Origin: Pseudoips prasinana | Taxonomy: Eukaryota > Arthropoda > Insecta > Lepidoptera > Nolidae | DNA length: 64,000 bases | Assembly (NCBI GenBank): GCA_951640165.1 | Contig: OX621252.1 | Span: 33,377,934 to 33,441,933 of the forward strand | Direction: 5' to 3' | In this document: positions 1 to 9,792 of the stretch, in pieces | How the letters are laid out: every line of letters begins with the position of its first letter | Position numbering within the stretch: the first letter of the stretch is position 1 | Notes under the pieces: model-generated | Told to the model about the DNA's origin: nothing | Databases searched by the model: none | What the model saw: only the letters and a program-made list of their open reading frames with translations | Translations under genes and position numbers: made by a program

Positions 1-227
1 AGGTACACATTACATAACTCAATTTGTGTTTATAACTAATTTCTTTCAACAACATTTCTTTGTTGAAACTATTCCCTACTTCTTATATTCATTCATTCAT
101 GTATGTATTTCTTAATTAATCTAAAGTTAATAAGCGCGACGTACGGCGATATGGGCCGTAGCTCACTGATATTGTTTGAGATTGTAGGTGCACCTTCTCG
201 ACAACGTATCTTTTCTCTTATAAAAAT
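1..227. other. AT-rich, nothing recognised
   Basis: No open frame, repeat head or inverted repeat that I can support in this leading stretch. Confidence 0.5.
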
Positions 228-706
228 CTAGCGGCCCGGTACGTGCTTCGCTACGCTTTTAAGTATTAGTACAAATTGTTTGTATATGGGAGTATAGAAA
301 AATGTTGATGTTGATTTTACACTTTTTCAAGACATTTTTTAAATTTTCGCTACGTACAAACCTTCCCTGGACTTCCACGAATAATTCAAGACCAAAATTA
401 GCCAAATCGGTAAAGGCGTTGTTGAGTTATAACATTACAACGAAAAGTGGCATTGATTTTTATATATTACTAGCGGCCCGGTACGTGCTTCGCTACGCTT
501 TTAAGTTTTAGTACAAATTGTTTGTATATGGGAGTATAGAAAGATGTTTATTTTACACATTTCAATTTTTTTTTAATTTTCTCTACGTACAAACCTTCCC
601 TGGACTTCCACGAATAATTGATGACCAAAATTAGCCAAATCGGTAACGACGTTGTTGAGTTATAACATTACAACGAAAAGTGGCATTGATTTTTATATAT
701 ATAGAT
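228..706 (-). repeat. Two tandem copies of a ~242-bp lepidopteran interspersed repeat
   Basis: Two direct copies start at about 228 and 470, each with CTAGCGGCCCGGTACGTGC near its left end and each ending in a run of TATATA. Both contain the phrase ACCTTCCCTGGACTTCCACG. The terminal CTAG recalls a Helitron-like end read on the minus strand, but the TATA tail would also suit a non-LTR element tail; I cannot decide. The tandem pairing may reflect local duplication or insertion of one copy into the tail of another. The open frame at 302-511 lies inside the repeat and is not a gene. Confidence 0.6.
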
Positions 707-710
707 AATT

Positions 711-1044
711 CCCTTCTCGCCGAATTTCAGCCTCGGCGGCCAGACATATTATAGTGCACAAGTGTATGCGCAAACACAAGGGCACTTTCTATTCCTTCAC
801 TCCCATGTTCCGATGGCACGCATAGACGAACGGAAAGAGGTCAGGCACAGTACCGACGCCTTTACATGCTCGGCTCGAGGTTCGGGGGTATAATACCGCC
901 AACTCACAGACTTCAGGCTGATGCTTAGAATTTTTTGTTCTTACAGAAAGTCCTAAAACCACTTTTGGCGCGACCCGGGATTTGGACCCAGGACATCGTT
1001 CTCTGCGGGTGAACTCGCTATCGCTAGACCAACAAGGCATCCCA
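711..1044 (-). mobile_element. tRNA-derived SINE, family E (antisense)
   Basis: Read on the minus strand it begins with GCCTTGTTGGTCTAGCG (A-box-like) and has a B-box-like GGGTCCAAATCCCGGG, then the family body (CTGAGTTGGCGGTATTATA, CGGCCGCCG region). It matches the copies at 11762-12132, 17446-17705 and the two halves flanking the 368-bp array at 42527 and 48509. It is useful as a reference for what the interrupted copy at 42527 looked like before insertion. Confidence 0.75.
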
Positions 1045-1132
1045 ATATATATATTATTTATATAATGCTATTACTTGGAGTATATTCAGTAGTCAAGCAG
1101 AATAATATTACGACTCAACTGCTTTGATCCCA

Positions 1133-2732
1133 TATACACACATCAACACAATCTAGGGATATTGAACATTTCATTGATTATCTAGAAAACTATAAACATT
1201 TTGTTATGACTGTAAATGGAAGAATTAAAGATAATTTCATGGCCGATATTTAAACATTAACAACACGATGCGATTTTGTTTTTCTAATTAATAAAAGTCT
1301 TAAATTAATTAAGCCATAGAAAATTACTGAGTGAACAAAAACATTTTATTCTTATAAAATTATTCAATCGAATTAAATGAATAAAAATCTTACCAAATCT
1401 GATAATCAGTAATCGGTATTTCCTCCTCTAACATTAATCACACAGCGGCAACGATTTTCCATACTTAAAATTAAGGTGTCAATGTCTTGCTGGGGTATGC
1501 AGTCCCAAGTTCTTTTTAAATGTTCGAAAAGTTGTTCTTCTGTTGTCAAGTTGGGCGGAAAATCCCTCAATGCTCTTCGCTGTAACATGTCCCAGGCGTG
1601 TTCAATTGGGTTTAAGTCTGGCGACTGTGGAGGCCAATCTAATACCTGAACATCGTGTTCTCGAAGGGCGGCCCTCACCAGCCGCGCTGTATGGGAAGGT
1701 GCATTGTCATGCATGAGCTGAAATTCTTGCCCCGTTAGGGCCCTGAGCGGGACAATGACACGTTCTACTACCTCCTCACGGTATCTATGGGCAGTCATGC
1801 TGCCCTGAATCCAAATGAGTTGGGTTCGTCCGCCGATTCGTATTCCTGCCCACACCATAATTGTCCCGCCTTGGTAAGAGTGGACCTCCTGTGGATGTCG
1901 GAGACGGCTGACCCTGCCTGGAGTTCTCCAAACGCGTGTTCGTCTCGAATCTGGATGAAATCCATAGCGGGACTCATCAGTGAACAGCACCAATGACCAT
2001 TGTTGATCACTCCATGTCAAATGTTCTTGAGCCCATAAAAGTCGCCTACCGCGATTGCCACGTCGCAGCGCTGGGACTCGTAGCGGTCTGCGAGCATGAA
2101 GACCAACTTCATGCAGCCTCCTTCGCACGGTTTGGTCGCTCACCAGCAGCTGCTGACCCTCCTGGAGCCTTTGCACTAGTTGCATCGCTGTGATATTGGG
2201 TAGTCTTCTGGCGGTCATTTGGAGAAATCGATCCTGTCTCTGAGTGGTAACACGATATCTACCTGTGTGCCGTTCTGCCACATCTCCAGTAGCGCGATAA
2301 CGTGACCACAGCCTGGATACCACATTTTGGCTTGTGCCCAGAGACTCAGCAACGACGCGTTGAATAGCACCGTTTTGTAACATGCCAACTGCCCGTAACA
2401 TTTCATCTCGACTCAAATGATGGCGTGGCATGACGCTAAAAAGCTTACACAACCAATTGAGAAAAGAAAATAAAACAATTTATCAGGTTTTCTTCAATTA
2501 ACACGCAAAAAAAAATTTAATGCAACTTCTTGAAATTAGATACAACTCAAGATTGCGCTGTGCTTTGCGTGTTTTCATTTGTTTCTCATTTTAATTTTTA
2601 AATTTTGAATAAAGAATAGACAAGGTTTAAATCTGTAAATAAACTTTTTAAGGAAACTAAATAGGTTTTAAACAATAAAGCCATGTTTGATTTCAAAATA
2701 ACGTATCCCTAGACTTTGTTGATGTGTGTATA
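1133..2732 (-). mobile_element. Tc1/mariner-type DNA transposon, apparently complete
   Basis: Terminal inverted repeats of about 29 bp lie at 1133-1161 and 2704-2732 (outer sequence TATACACACATCAA on the left, its complement on the right; 27 of 29 positions agree). The element is about 1.6 kb and encloses one intact transposase. The outermost bases are TA, as expected for a TA target duplication in this superfamily. Related ends occur at 10031-10217 (a short non-autonomous copy) and at about 33880-33906 (a solitary end). Confidence 0.8.
1406..2431 (-). CDS. Tc1/mariner (IS630 superfamily) transposase, DD34E
   Basis: This is a 341-residue transposase starting at the ATG at 2431; the frame can be extended upstream to a TTG but the ATG gives the usual family start. 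Residues about 1-120 are the paired helix-turn-helix DNA-binding region (a Q-VVSRLWSRYRATG-type segment is visible). The catalytic domain has D152 (LFTDESRYGF), D242 (HDNAPSHTA) and E277 (SPDLNPIEHAW). The D242-E277 gap leaves 34 residues between them, the DD34E signature of Tc1-like enzymes. Family members cut the terminal repeats and paste the element at TA dinucleotides in the nucleus. I see no stop or frameshift, and the length is normal, so this copy could still be functional. Flanking 5' and 3' untranslated stretches run to the inverted repeats at 1133 and 2732. Its codons are richer in GC than the surroundings, consistent with a relatively recent arrival. Confidence 0.9.
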   Translation of the reverse strand: MPRHHLSRDEMLRAVGMLQNGAIQRVVAESLGTSQNVVSRLWSRYRATGDVAERHTGRYRVTTQRQDRFLQMTARRLPNITAMQLVQRLQEGQQLLVSDQTVRRRLHEVGLHARRPLRVPALRRGNRGRRLLWAQEHLTWSDQQWSLVLFTDESRYGFHPDSRRTRVWRTPGRVSRLRHPQEVHSYQGGTIMVWAGIRIGGRTQLIWIQGSMTAHRYREEVVERVIVPLRALTGQEFQLMHDNAPSHTARLVRAALREHDVQVLDWPPQSPDLNPIEHAWDMLQRRALRDFPPNLTTEEQLFEHLKRTWDCIPQQDIDTLILSMENRCRCVINVRGGNTDY

Positions 2733-2914
2733 CATACGTACACCGGCTCAATTGCCGTCCTACATTTAATGTAACAACTCCAATGTCTGGTATTAACTTA
2801 TAAACGACTCAATTGCCTTAGTCGCATATACTCGAGGTTTCATTTGGGCTTGGGTGGTCAATTATTATATATTTTCAAAATTAACGACTACATGTTTGTG
2901 CTCTCATCATTTTT

Positions 2915-3249
2915 AACACGCTTTTATTAGCTTCACCTGCAAACTTTTTGACCTACTTCCCGGTCTCCGATTAGGATGAAATTTTGCAAACGCTCTGAGT
3001 TCTGATGACAATACATGACTAGCTAAGAAACGTCATTACAAATTAAATCCAATATGGCGGACCTTCAAGATGGCGGACAGGCTATTTGAAATGCACCCCC
3101 ATGATATTGGTATCAAATGAAAGGGTTAGCTGTCAGGAATACGAAAAAAATAGTCATGTGACTTAAATCCAACATGTCGGGCATCCAAGATGGCGGAATG
3201 GCTATTTGAAATGCATATTGTAATTTCTTGCGCCTGCCAAAAGCGTGTT
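2915..3249. mobile_element. MITE-like lepidopteran repeat with AACACGCTTTT ends
   Basis: Perfect 11-bp inverted ends (AACACGCTTTT at 2915-2925, AAAAGCGTGTT at 3239-3249) enclose repeated phrases such as CAAGATGGCGGA. No coding capacity. I recognise the interior phrase style (ATGAAATTTTGCA, AAGATGGC) from Lepidoptera repeats. Superfamily not assigned. Confidence 0.6.
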
Positions 3250-3390
3250 TTATTGGTTTTTTAAACTATTATTTAATCTTATTTAAAACTAGCGGTGCCC
3301 GCGACTTCGTCCGCGTGTTAATTAGTTTATTTTGTTTTATTATTGGTTTTTCCAAAACAAATGACTTTTATAAAATAAAAGTAGCCTAAG

Positions 3391-4788
3391 TTTTTTTTTT
3401 TTTTTATTTATTAAGGTTAACCAACAATGGTTTACACATAAACATTTCTAACTTAAAGGCTAGGGTAACATTTACAAGTGCAACAATTAATTATAGGTTA
3501 ACACCACATGCATAAAAAAAATGGCTTTATATAATATTTTAACACAAATTGTAACAAATTATCTATCTAACTTATTTAAAATTAAAAGTGAAATTATACA
3601 AACAAAAATAAGAACAAATAAAGTAATCAGTTAGTAACATTCAATGAAGTATATAAAAAAAATGGCATGAAGATGTATAAGGTGATTAAAATTGTAATTG
3701 ATTAAATTCTGTTTGATTATTATTTAAATTATGAATAAAAATGAAATAATTATATAAAGATAACAACATTAAATTAATTACATTAATAGAATTAAATTAT
3801 AAGAATAATCTTAATATAGTTAAAAATAAAACACGTATACAATTAAATTACATCTACATTGGATTATTTACAATAGCTCGTAGGATCGTATTCATACTGT
3901 CGTGGTGTATATCAATTATGTCACTGCGGCCATTAATGATTTTGCACAATCTGGGTAATGGAGAGTTCGCACCAAGAACAGACCTTCGAAGTGGCGGACA
4001 CAGGGGTGTTATTTTATTCCTAGGGTATCTAGAGGGCGCATGGAACCTAATAAGCTTTATTAGACTGGGGCAGTCGAACTTATTGCGCAACAGTTTACAA
4101 AGAAATAAGGCATCGGTTATATCTCTACGCATGGATAAGGTTTGTATTTTGAAATGGCACAGACGAGCCTTGTAAGAGGGCAGACGCTTCGATTTCCCCT
4201 CACTGAAGGCTAAATGCCAAACAAAACGTTTCTGTACCCTTTCTAGACGCAACATGTGAGTGGCATAGTGAGGCCTCCACACAACACTGCAATACTCCAT
4301 AACACTGCGTACAAGGCTGTTATACAAGATTATTTTAGTGCCACTTTTCCGAAAGCCTTTAGTGTTACGAAGTAAGAACCCTAACATTTTTGATGATTTC
4401 TTAATAATATATTCAATATGGGGCACAAAAGTGACCTTTTTGTCAAAAAGAACTCCTAGATCCCTCATTGTTTCGACTTCCTGGACTTTTTTTTGGTTTA
4501 TGAGATATTCCGTGTCAATACTATTAATTTTTCTCGTATATTTTACATGGTAACATTTATTTAGATTTAGTTGCATTTTATTATTGTGACACCATTTTAT
4601 AACTTCATTGAGATCATGTTGCAGTAGTTCACAGTCTCTTTTTGACTCGATTACTCGTGCAAATTTCAAGTCATCCGCATACAGAAAAGGTTCGGAAAAA
4701 CGAAAACATTCAGGAAGGTCATTGATGAACAAATTAAATAGTATTGGAGCTAAGTGAGATCCTTGAGGGAGTTAGTAGTAGTAGTTAG
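3391..4788 (-). mobile_element. 5'-truncated non-LTR retrotransposon (CR1/Jockey-type)
   Basis: On the minus strand the copy starts inside the reverse transcriptase and ends in a poly(A) of 15 (poly-T at 3391-3405). A TAAG duplication (about 3387-3390 and 4789-4792) flanks it, consistent with target-primed insertion into the Helitron-like repeat. Its 3' untranslated region resembles that at about 53962-54240, so at least two insertions of the family are present. Confidence 0.75.
3854..4774 (-). CDS. Reverse transcriptase C-terminal fragment of CR1/Jockey-type LINE
   Basis: The fragment begins with the RT motif PQGSHLAPILFNLFIND (encoded at about 4774-4724; the 292-residue ATG-initiated part starts at 4732). 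It then has the catalytic FLYADDLK box and the thumb region with LNLNKCYH and DLGVLFDKK. The C-terminal tail includes YNSLVRSVMEYCSVVW, a hallmark of the region after RT in CR1/Jockey-type elements. It copies element RNA onto nicked chromosomal DNA. The endonuclease and N-terminal palm are missing because of 5' truncation, so the copy is dead although its remaining frame is open to the stop at 3854. Confidence 0.85.
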
Positions 4789-5117
4789 TAAGTTACTCCT
4801 TATTACATCAGCTACCTGCCAATAAAAATCCCGTCAAAATCGGTCCAGCCATTTCAAAGATTAGCCGGAACAAACAGACGGACAAAAATTGAAAAAAATG
4901 TTATTTTGGAGTATGTACCGTATATATATTCATATACATGTAGTAAAAATCGGTTATTTCAATATTACAAACAGACAGTTCAATTTTATTTATTTGTAGA
5001 GATAGTCCTATGTAGTAATATAACAACTCAGTTGCATTGACCCTAGGTTTAAATATAACGACTGAATAGGTTAGGTCCAGTCCGGGACAATTAAGAGGCA
5101 TAGAAATATTTTTAGAC

Positions 5118-5389
5118 GGGCCTGTAGCGTGGTTGATAAATGCTTGCTTTGCACGCCGCAGGTCGTGGGTTCGATTCCCACCCAGGACAGATATTGGTGT
5201 GCATGAACATGTCTGTTTGTCCTGAGTCCGGGTATAATTATCTACATAAGTATGTATTTACAAAAGAATAGTAAGTAGTTTATGTAGTATATCAGTTATC
5301 TGGTTTCCATAGTACAAGCTCTGCTTAGTTTGGGATCAGATGACGGTGTATGAATAATGTCCCAGAATATTTATTTATATTATTTATTA
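5118..5389 (+). mobile_element. tRNA-derived SINE, family A
   Basis: Head GGGCCTGTAGCGTGGTTGAT with B box GGTTCGATTCC (about 5167-5177), body CATGAACATGTCTGTTTGTC and TAGTTTGGGATCAGAT, and a TTATTTATT tail. Other copies: 5621-6297, 11078-11310, 14856-15110, 19340-19540 (minus), 59783-59970 (minus), 60287-60525 (minus), 63020-63272 (minus). The antisense tail lies directly after the stop codon of the exon candidate at 5397-5587. Confidence 0.8.
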
Positions 5390-5396
5390 CGCTACA

Positions 5397-5587
5397 CTAC
5401 TTCACTTCCTCCGTCCACGGCTTATAAGGTTCTGGGAATCCAAAAAATTTACTTGTGAAATTTTTGGATTGCATGAAACTAATTCTAGAACTCAACGTTT
5501 TATTGATAGCGGCCTTATCGTTGAACCCCTTCATTGTATACGTGTGGAGATCAGGTTGACACTCTCCTCTGTACAGCATCATCCATC
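5397..5587 (-). CDS. Candidate terminal exon of an unidentified secreted protein gene
   Basis: On the minus strand an acceptor (TTAATCTTTCAG) precedes a clean open frame of about 63 residues to TAG at 5399-5397. It contains GECQPDLHTYTMKGF, two N-glycosylation sites (NKT, NFT) and ends PEPYKPWTEEVK. I do not recognise the family. AATAAA (minus strand, 5388-5383) lies nine bases past the stop, inside the antisense tail of the neighbouring SINE. The incoming phase needs two bases of a codon, while the exon at 9607-9792 leaves two bases, so if they belong together at least one exon between them is missing. Exonic character is inferred from the acceptor, codon content and stop/poly(A) arrangement. 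Confidence 0.4.
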
Positions 5588-5632
5588 CTGAAAGATTAAT
5601 ATCCTTACTAATTTTTCCGACGACGGGCCTGT

Positions 5633-5867
5633 GGCTCTACTGGTTAAGTCGCCGAACATCGTTTTCGTGAATGGCGTTCAAATAAATAAAGGTTAAAAAT
5701 GACTTAATCAATCGTTAAATCGGCCTCAACGTTGACGATAGATTTCGGCCCATTTATGACGTCACATGTGGTCATGGAAGCCGATTTAAAGATTAAGTCA
5801 TTTTTAACCTTTATTTATTTGAACGCCATTCACGAAAACGATGTTCGGCGACCTAGCCGGTAGAGCC
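5633..5867. mobile_element. Foldback MITE, family FB1, copy 1
   Basis: Almost the entire 235 bp is an inverted repeat: GGCTCTAC...GCCGAACATCG on the left and its complement on the right, arms of roughly 90 bp. CTGT flanks both ends (5629-5632, 5868-5871). Other copies: 18636-18773 and 21328-21541, both flanked by CTG. No coding capacity. Confidence 0.8.
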
Positions 5868-6076
5868 CTGTTGGCGTAGTTGCCAAATGCTTGCTTTTCA
5901 CGCCGAAAGTCGTGGGTTCGATTCCCACCCCGGACAGATATTTATGTGCATGAACATGTCTGTTTGTCTGTATGGGTGTATATATCTATATAAGTAGGTA
6001 TTTATAAACGAAAAGAAGTATATGTAGTATATCAGTTATCTGGTTTCAGTACAAGCTCTGCTTAGTTTGGGATCAG

Positions 6077-6257
6077 TGCCTCTAACACGAGTTCCTGCAG
6101 TTTACTAACTCGACCACACGTACAGTTTCCTCCCATACATTGAGCACCAGCGCCTCTCGCGGAAACTATTAAGAACTAAAACTCTGGTGCTCAATGTATG
6201 GGACGAAACTGTACGTGTGATCGAGTAAGTAAACCGCAGGAACTCGTGCTAGAGGCA
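6077..6257. mobile_element. Foldback MITE, family FB2
   Basis: Inverted arms of about 74 bp (6077-6150 and 6184-6257; starts TGCCTCTAACACGAG) around a ~33-bp loop. CAG occurs on both sides (6074-6076, 6258-6260), and the host SINE reads GATCAGATGGCC once one CAG is removed. Superfamily unknown. Confidence 0.8.
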
Positions 6258-6299
6258 CAGATGGCCTTGTGTGAATAATGTCCCAGGATATTATTATAT

Positions 6300-6438
6300 T
6301 TTCCGCACAGGACAACTATTTGTGTGAACCAAGTTGTGGTTCTGAACCTAGGTGTATTTTATGGCCATCAATTATATGTTTGTAAAGAACCCCGCGAACG
6401 GATTAATTTCCTTAGTGCAGGCGTTGTCTTTACATATT
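6300..6438 (+). mobile_element. SINE family D, 5'-truncated
   Basis: Begins at the GGACAACTATTTGTGTG segment just past the missing tRNA-like head, then TTATATGTTTGTAAAG and a GTGCAGGCGTTGTCTTT end followed by poly-T. Family members with the head are at 8201-8420, 19031-19239 and 21670-21880. Confidence 0.7.
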
Positions 6439-6570
6439 TTTTTTTATTAAGTCATAGAGCGGCAAACGAGCAAGCGGGTCACCCGATGGTAAGCAACTCG
6501 CAATACCAGAGGAGCCGTGGGTGCGTTGCCGGCTTTTTAAAGAGTCGGCAAACAATTGTTGCTGACCCTT
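6439..6570 (+). repeat. Lepidopteran repeat fragment (GGCAAACGAGCAAGCGGGTC)
   Basis: A short conserved-looking fragment (AGAGCGGCAAACGAGCAAGC, GTTGCCGGCTTTTTAAAGAG), of a type I associate with LINE 3' regions in Lepidoptera. The frame 6324-6602 runs through it and the adjacent SINE and is not a gene. Confidence 0.45.
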
Positions 6571-6599
6571 CCCCCCACCCCGATGAGCTCTGGCGCTCT

Positions 6600-7508
6600 T
6601 AGTTGACCTTACTCACACTCAGAAACACAATATTAATGTCATTAATGCTCTTATTAATGTATGTCTTCTGTAAGGTGGAGGTACTTCCCCAGTCAGGCTG
6701 CTATTTCAGCTTATAAACGCGATCTCTCTTAATATTATGTAAATATTTAAATAAATAAATACATGGTGTACTTAAGAACCTTAATTTGACTATGAAACTG
6801 AACAACGTGGAGCATATCAACATTTAAAATACTCTGAAATTAATATTAACTTCCCAGGAACAACGTGCAGCTGAAGCATTAAATTATTTTTTTCGTAATT
6901 CTCAATCATTGTTTTGTATTAGTTCACAAGTTGAACAACAACCAAATTGATATTTTAGTTCATCTGCTCATTCGTTGAGACTGTTCTTACATAAGAAATT
7001 TAATTATAAGTGATGTAAATTACTGCAACTAGGTTTTATTGTATTGTTATTTTTAATTGAAATTTTTGTTTTGTCATCTTTCTAATATTAATTTCAATTT
7101 GAACTGACTACGATGTAACCCAACTGTAATCTTTCTTTTTGTTTAATGAATCTGTGTTCACTTCTAGAAGGCCGAACACTTAAGCTATATTTGTTTAATG
7201 CTATTTAAATTGTACAAAGTGCGTTGGCTAGTTAAGCGAACCTAATTTAAAAAAAAATGTTTTAAAGGTTCTTGTTAAAGTTCTTAATTTATGTCCACTA
7301 TTTATGTTACACCTTGTATACTCTACTTTCTAGACGGACATAAAAACAATAACATACGTTCCAAGAACGTGCAATCTTCTTTCTTGAGCATGCAGTAGTT
7401 TTCAAACGTTTTGTATTTAAAACGTTTGTTTCTTCCACAAACTTTCCCATAACTAGAAATGAAAAAGTTAAACGTTTCAATTAAATGTTATCCTTGACAT
7501 TTATAATA
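6600..7508. other. AT-rich intergenic or intronic DNA
   Basis: No supported coding frame, SINE head or inverted repeat. If the minus-strand exons at 9607-9792 and 5397-5587 belong to one gene, this is intron. Confidence 0.5.
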
Positions 7509-7763
7509 AATTAGCAGTGCCCGCCGACTTCGTTCTGCGTTATAAATAATTTTGTCCCTGTCCGTTTGTCCGGCGTAATACTTCGGGTTAAAAGTTCGGG
7601 ATAAATAAAAATTATGATGAAGAATCATAGCCTATGACACTCCACAATAACGTAGCTTTCTATTGGTGAAATAATTTTTGAAATCGGTTTAGTACATCCA
7701 GAGATTACCCCTTACAACGTCACAAACTCACAAACGTTACCTTTTTATAATATTAGTATAGAT
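7509..7763 (-). mobile_element. Helitron-like repeat, diverged
   Basis: Left end TTAGCAGTGCCCGCCGACTT and right end TTATAATATTAGTATAGAT match the two ends of the repeats at 32810-32999 and 50399-50585, in minus orientation; the middle is diverged. Confidence 0.6.
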
Positions 7764-8200
7764 TATTAGTATTTAAGGCTTAAGTGACATTTATAATTTA
7801 AAAAATAATAATAATAAATAACGTACTGACAAATGTTACTACAGGAAACTAAATATATACTATGCTTGCTAGTGATTTGTTCTTTTTTAGTTTTATACTT
7901 TTGTTTATTATTAGAATCTTTATCTAACCTATTGTATGCCAATTTGGCAGGTCATAGCTGCACAACTCATTCTAACACATCTATAATACCTAAGTCCCAC
8001 TATATATTTCATTTCAATAATTATAACTGTTTAAAAGAACTTTAAACGGACGTACGAAGACGTGTTTTTAAAGTAACCAACTGTAACAATATTTATATAA
8101 GGCCATTTCGAAAGAATCACTAGACGAACAAAAGCATCACACACAACATCAAATCTGTTTGTGAAGTGAGAAATCGCATAACATAACGCATGACTAACGT
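7764..8200. other. AT-rich stretch, nothing recognised
   Basis: A hydrophobic 70-residue frame (7833-8045) is present, but codons are AT-dominated and there is no splice or start context. I see nothing else. Confidence 0.45.
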
Positions 8201-8420
8201 GCACGTGTCGCGCAGCGGCTAAGACAGTCGCCCCGCCGCTCCGTGTCGCGGGTTTAAATCCCGCGCCGGACAGCTATTTGTGTGACCCATAAATGGTTGT
8301 TCTGAGTCTGGATGTAATTTGTGTCCGTCAATTATAAGTTTGTAAAGTACCCGCGACACATCGATTAAATTCCCTAGTGCGGGAGTGGTCTTTTTAAATT
8401 AGATTAAAAAAAATTGTAAA
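8201..8420 (+). mobile_element. tRNA-derived SINE, family D
   Basis: Head GCACGTGTCGCGCAGCGGCT (A-box region) and a B-box-like GGTTTAAATCC, then CCCGCGCCGGACAGC, GTGTGACCCATAAATG and TATAAGTTTGTAAAGTACCC. Other copies: 19031-19239, 21670-21880, 34426-34628 (minus), truncated ones at 6300, 55975 and 63902. Confidence 0.8.
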
Positions 8421-8754
8421 AAATACAGTCACTTGTTTAGACGTCGGTTTAAGAACACTTAAGTAAACCGTACATTAACTATTACAAAACAGTTGTCTTT
8501 TCCAAATTTTCTAGCATCTACATTGAAAAGAAGAGAATCAGAAATACAGCAGGATTTTTCTTGTTATTTTATGATACACATGTGAATTTGTCCTACTAGC
8601 CTTATTTATTTCTATATATTTAAAAAAATTGGTAAAGATATAGTTTAGGTACGATTTACTTCCATCGTACTCTATGTTTCCAGAAAACAAACACATACAG
8701 GGTTTTAACAAGGGAATGCCAAATCTGAACTGTCAGTGTGTATCGTTCGTAGCG
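8421..8754. other. AT-rich stretch, nothing recognised
   Basis: No frame, repeat or inverted repeat supported. Confidence 0.45.
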
Positions 8755-8862
8755 TAAAGCAGAGCGTCTACCGCAGATTGGTAGAGTGCTGATTCTAGAC
8801 CCACCGGAATATTAGTTTAATGATTTTTGAGATTAGATTTACGCTTTGCGTTTCATCATCAA
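8755..8862 (+). mobile_element. tRNA-related SINE-like repeat, family F
   Basis: GCAGAGCGTCTACCGCAGAT and TTTTTGAGATTAGATTTACG match the fuller copy at 31165-31290, which has a B box (GGTTCGAGACC). Confidence 0.5.
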
Positions 8863-9207
8863 CATCATAACAGAAGTAAAATGCTCACTGCTGGACAAAG
8901 ATCTCCGCACTTGCGCTACGGCAACCAGCGACTTCCAGCGGCCCTCATAAGATCATCAGTCCATCTTATAGGGGCCTGTCCACGCTGCGTATTCCGGTTC
9001 GTGGTCGCCACTCGAGAACCCTTCTGCCCCAGCGGCCGTCGGCTCTACGAGCTATGTGCCCTGCCCACTGCCACTTCAGCTGGGCAGTTCTTCGGGCTAT
9101 GTCGGTTACTTTAGTTCGCCTGCGGGTCTCAGCATTTCTCATTTGATCCCGCAGGGAAACTCTAAGCATAGCCCTCTCCATTGCTCTTTGGGTGACATTG
9201 GTCTTGC
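8863..9207 (-). pseudogene. RTE/BovB-like LINE 3' fragment
   Basis: The minus strand encodes the post-RT tail of the family: MERAMLRVSLRDQMRNAE, then LKWQWAGHIARRADGRWG and VLEWRPRTG, followed by frame loss and the 3' end with TTATGATGTTGATGATG. The same protein tail is seen at 51385-51805. It is truncated at the 5' side and frameshifted, so dead. Confidence 0.8.
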
Positions 9208-9606
9208 GGTTAATGCAATTAAAACTAAAATGTAATAGTAATTATACAACATGTAACGTAATTAACGCACACCCTCAGACACCCCAATTAGAATATTATG
9301 TTGTAATCATAATACATACACTGAATTTTTAATTGAACATGTATATGCATTGTTATTTACTAAATTAGTTTCTTGGAATAAAGTTTATTTTTCTTTATTT
9401 TGTATTGAATGATGGAATTTGAATGAATACAAATAAAACTGCAATTTTAAAAGTTTTTAATATTTGGCTTATGGTCGTTTTCAATTTATTTTGACTGTAT
9501 AGGGTTAAATATGTGCGTTAATTATGTTACATGTTGTATACATATAGGATTAATGTTTATATTCTTATAGATAGGATGAATTAGATAAAAAAGGCATATT
9601 ACTAAC
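9208..9606. other. AT-rich stretch beside an exon candidate
   Basis: No repeat or frame supported. On the minus strand this would be the start of the intron after the exon at 9607-9792. Confidence 0.45.
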
Positions 9607-9792
9607 GCCTTCTGATATTCGGGGCACACCTGGCCACAGGCGAAGTTATCCCCCGTGCCCGGCAGCGCCGTCGGTCGCAAGTCGAAGACCCAGCCTCCCC
9701 CCGACCAGTACGGCTCGTAGCCGTAGTTGGGGCGGTACTCGGAGTCGTGCGGTTTACCCATTATGATGGACAGGTCTTCACGATAAATGCGC
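9607..9792 (-). CDS. Candidate internal exon, unidentified protein
   Basis: On the minus strand a good acceptor (CTACATTTATTCCAG) is followed by 186 bp open in one frame (one base, 61 codons, two bases) and a donor GC|GTTAGT. The encoded segment includes IYREDLSIIMGKPHDSEYR, GYEPYWSGGGWVFDLRP and DNFACGQVCPEYQ. Synonymous sites are strikingly GC-rich (CCG, CAC, GAC, TCC, GAG, TAC) in an AT-rich setting, the best sign of a real host exon here. Two cysteines and aromatic/glycine-rich segments suggest an extracellular protein, but I do not recognise the family. Entering phase matches the candidate exon at 10786-10927. A transposon-derived origin cannot be excluded. Confidence 0.5.

Larger units (their letters stand above)
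3288..5003 (-). mobile_element. Helitron-like repeat split by a LINE
   Basis: The left piece (3288-3390) starts ACTAGCGGTGCCCGCGACTT and ends AAAAGTAGCCTAAG. The right piece (4793-5003) continues with TTACTCCTTATTACATCAGC and CAAAATCGGTCCAGCC. Together they make one contiguous copy of a repeat common in Lepidoptera. The terminal CTAG with a GC-rich hairpin suggests a Helitron 3' end on the minus strand, but this is inference. The LINE at 3391-4788 is the interrupting insertion. Confidence 0.6.
5621..6297 (+). mobile_element. SINE family A copy interrupted by two foldback elements
   Basis: Pieces at 5621-5632, 5872-6076 and 6261-6297 assemble into one family A SINE (GGGCCTGTTGGCGTAGTTG..., GGGATCAGATGGCC..., CCCAGGATATTATTA). 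Removing the two insertions and one copy of each target duplication restores the family sequence exactly at both points. Confidence 0.8.

Noticed and set aside
789..1040. 83-codon minus-strand ORF
   Set aside because: Lies within the family E SINE and represents its tRNA-like body.
7833..8045. 70-codon hydrophobic ORF
   Set aside because: AT-driven composition, no recognised motif, no splice or promoter context.
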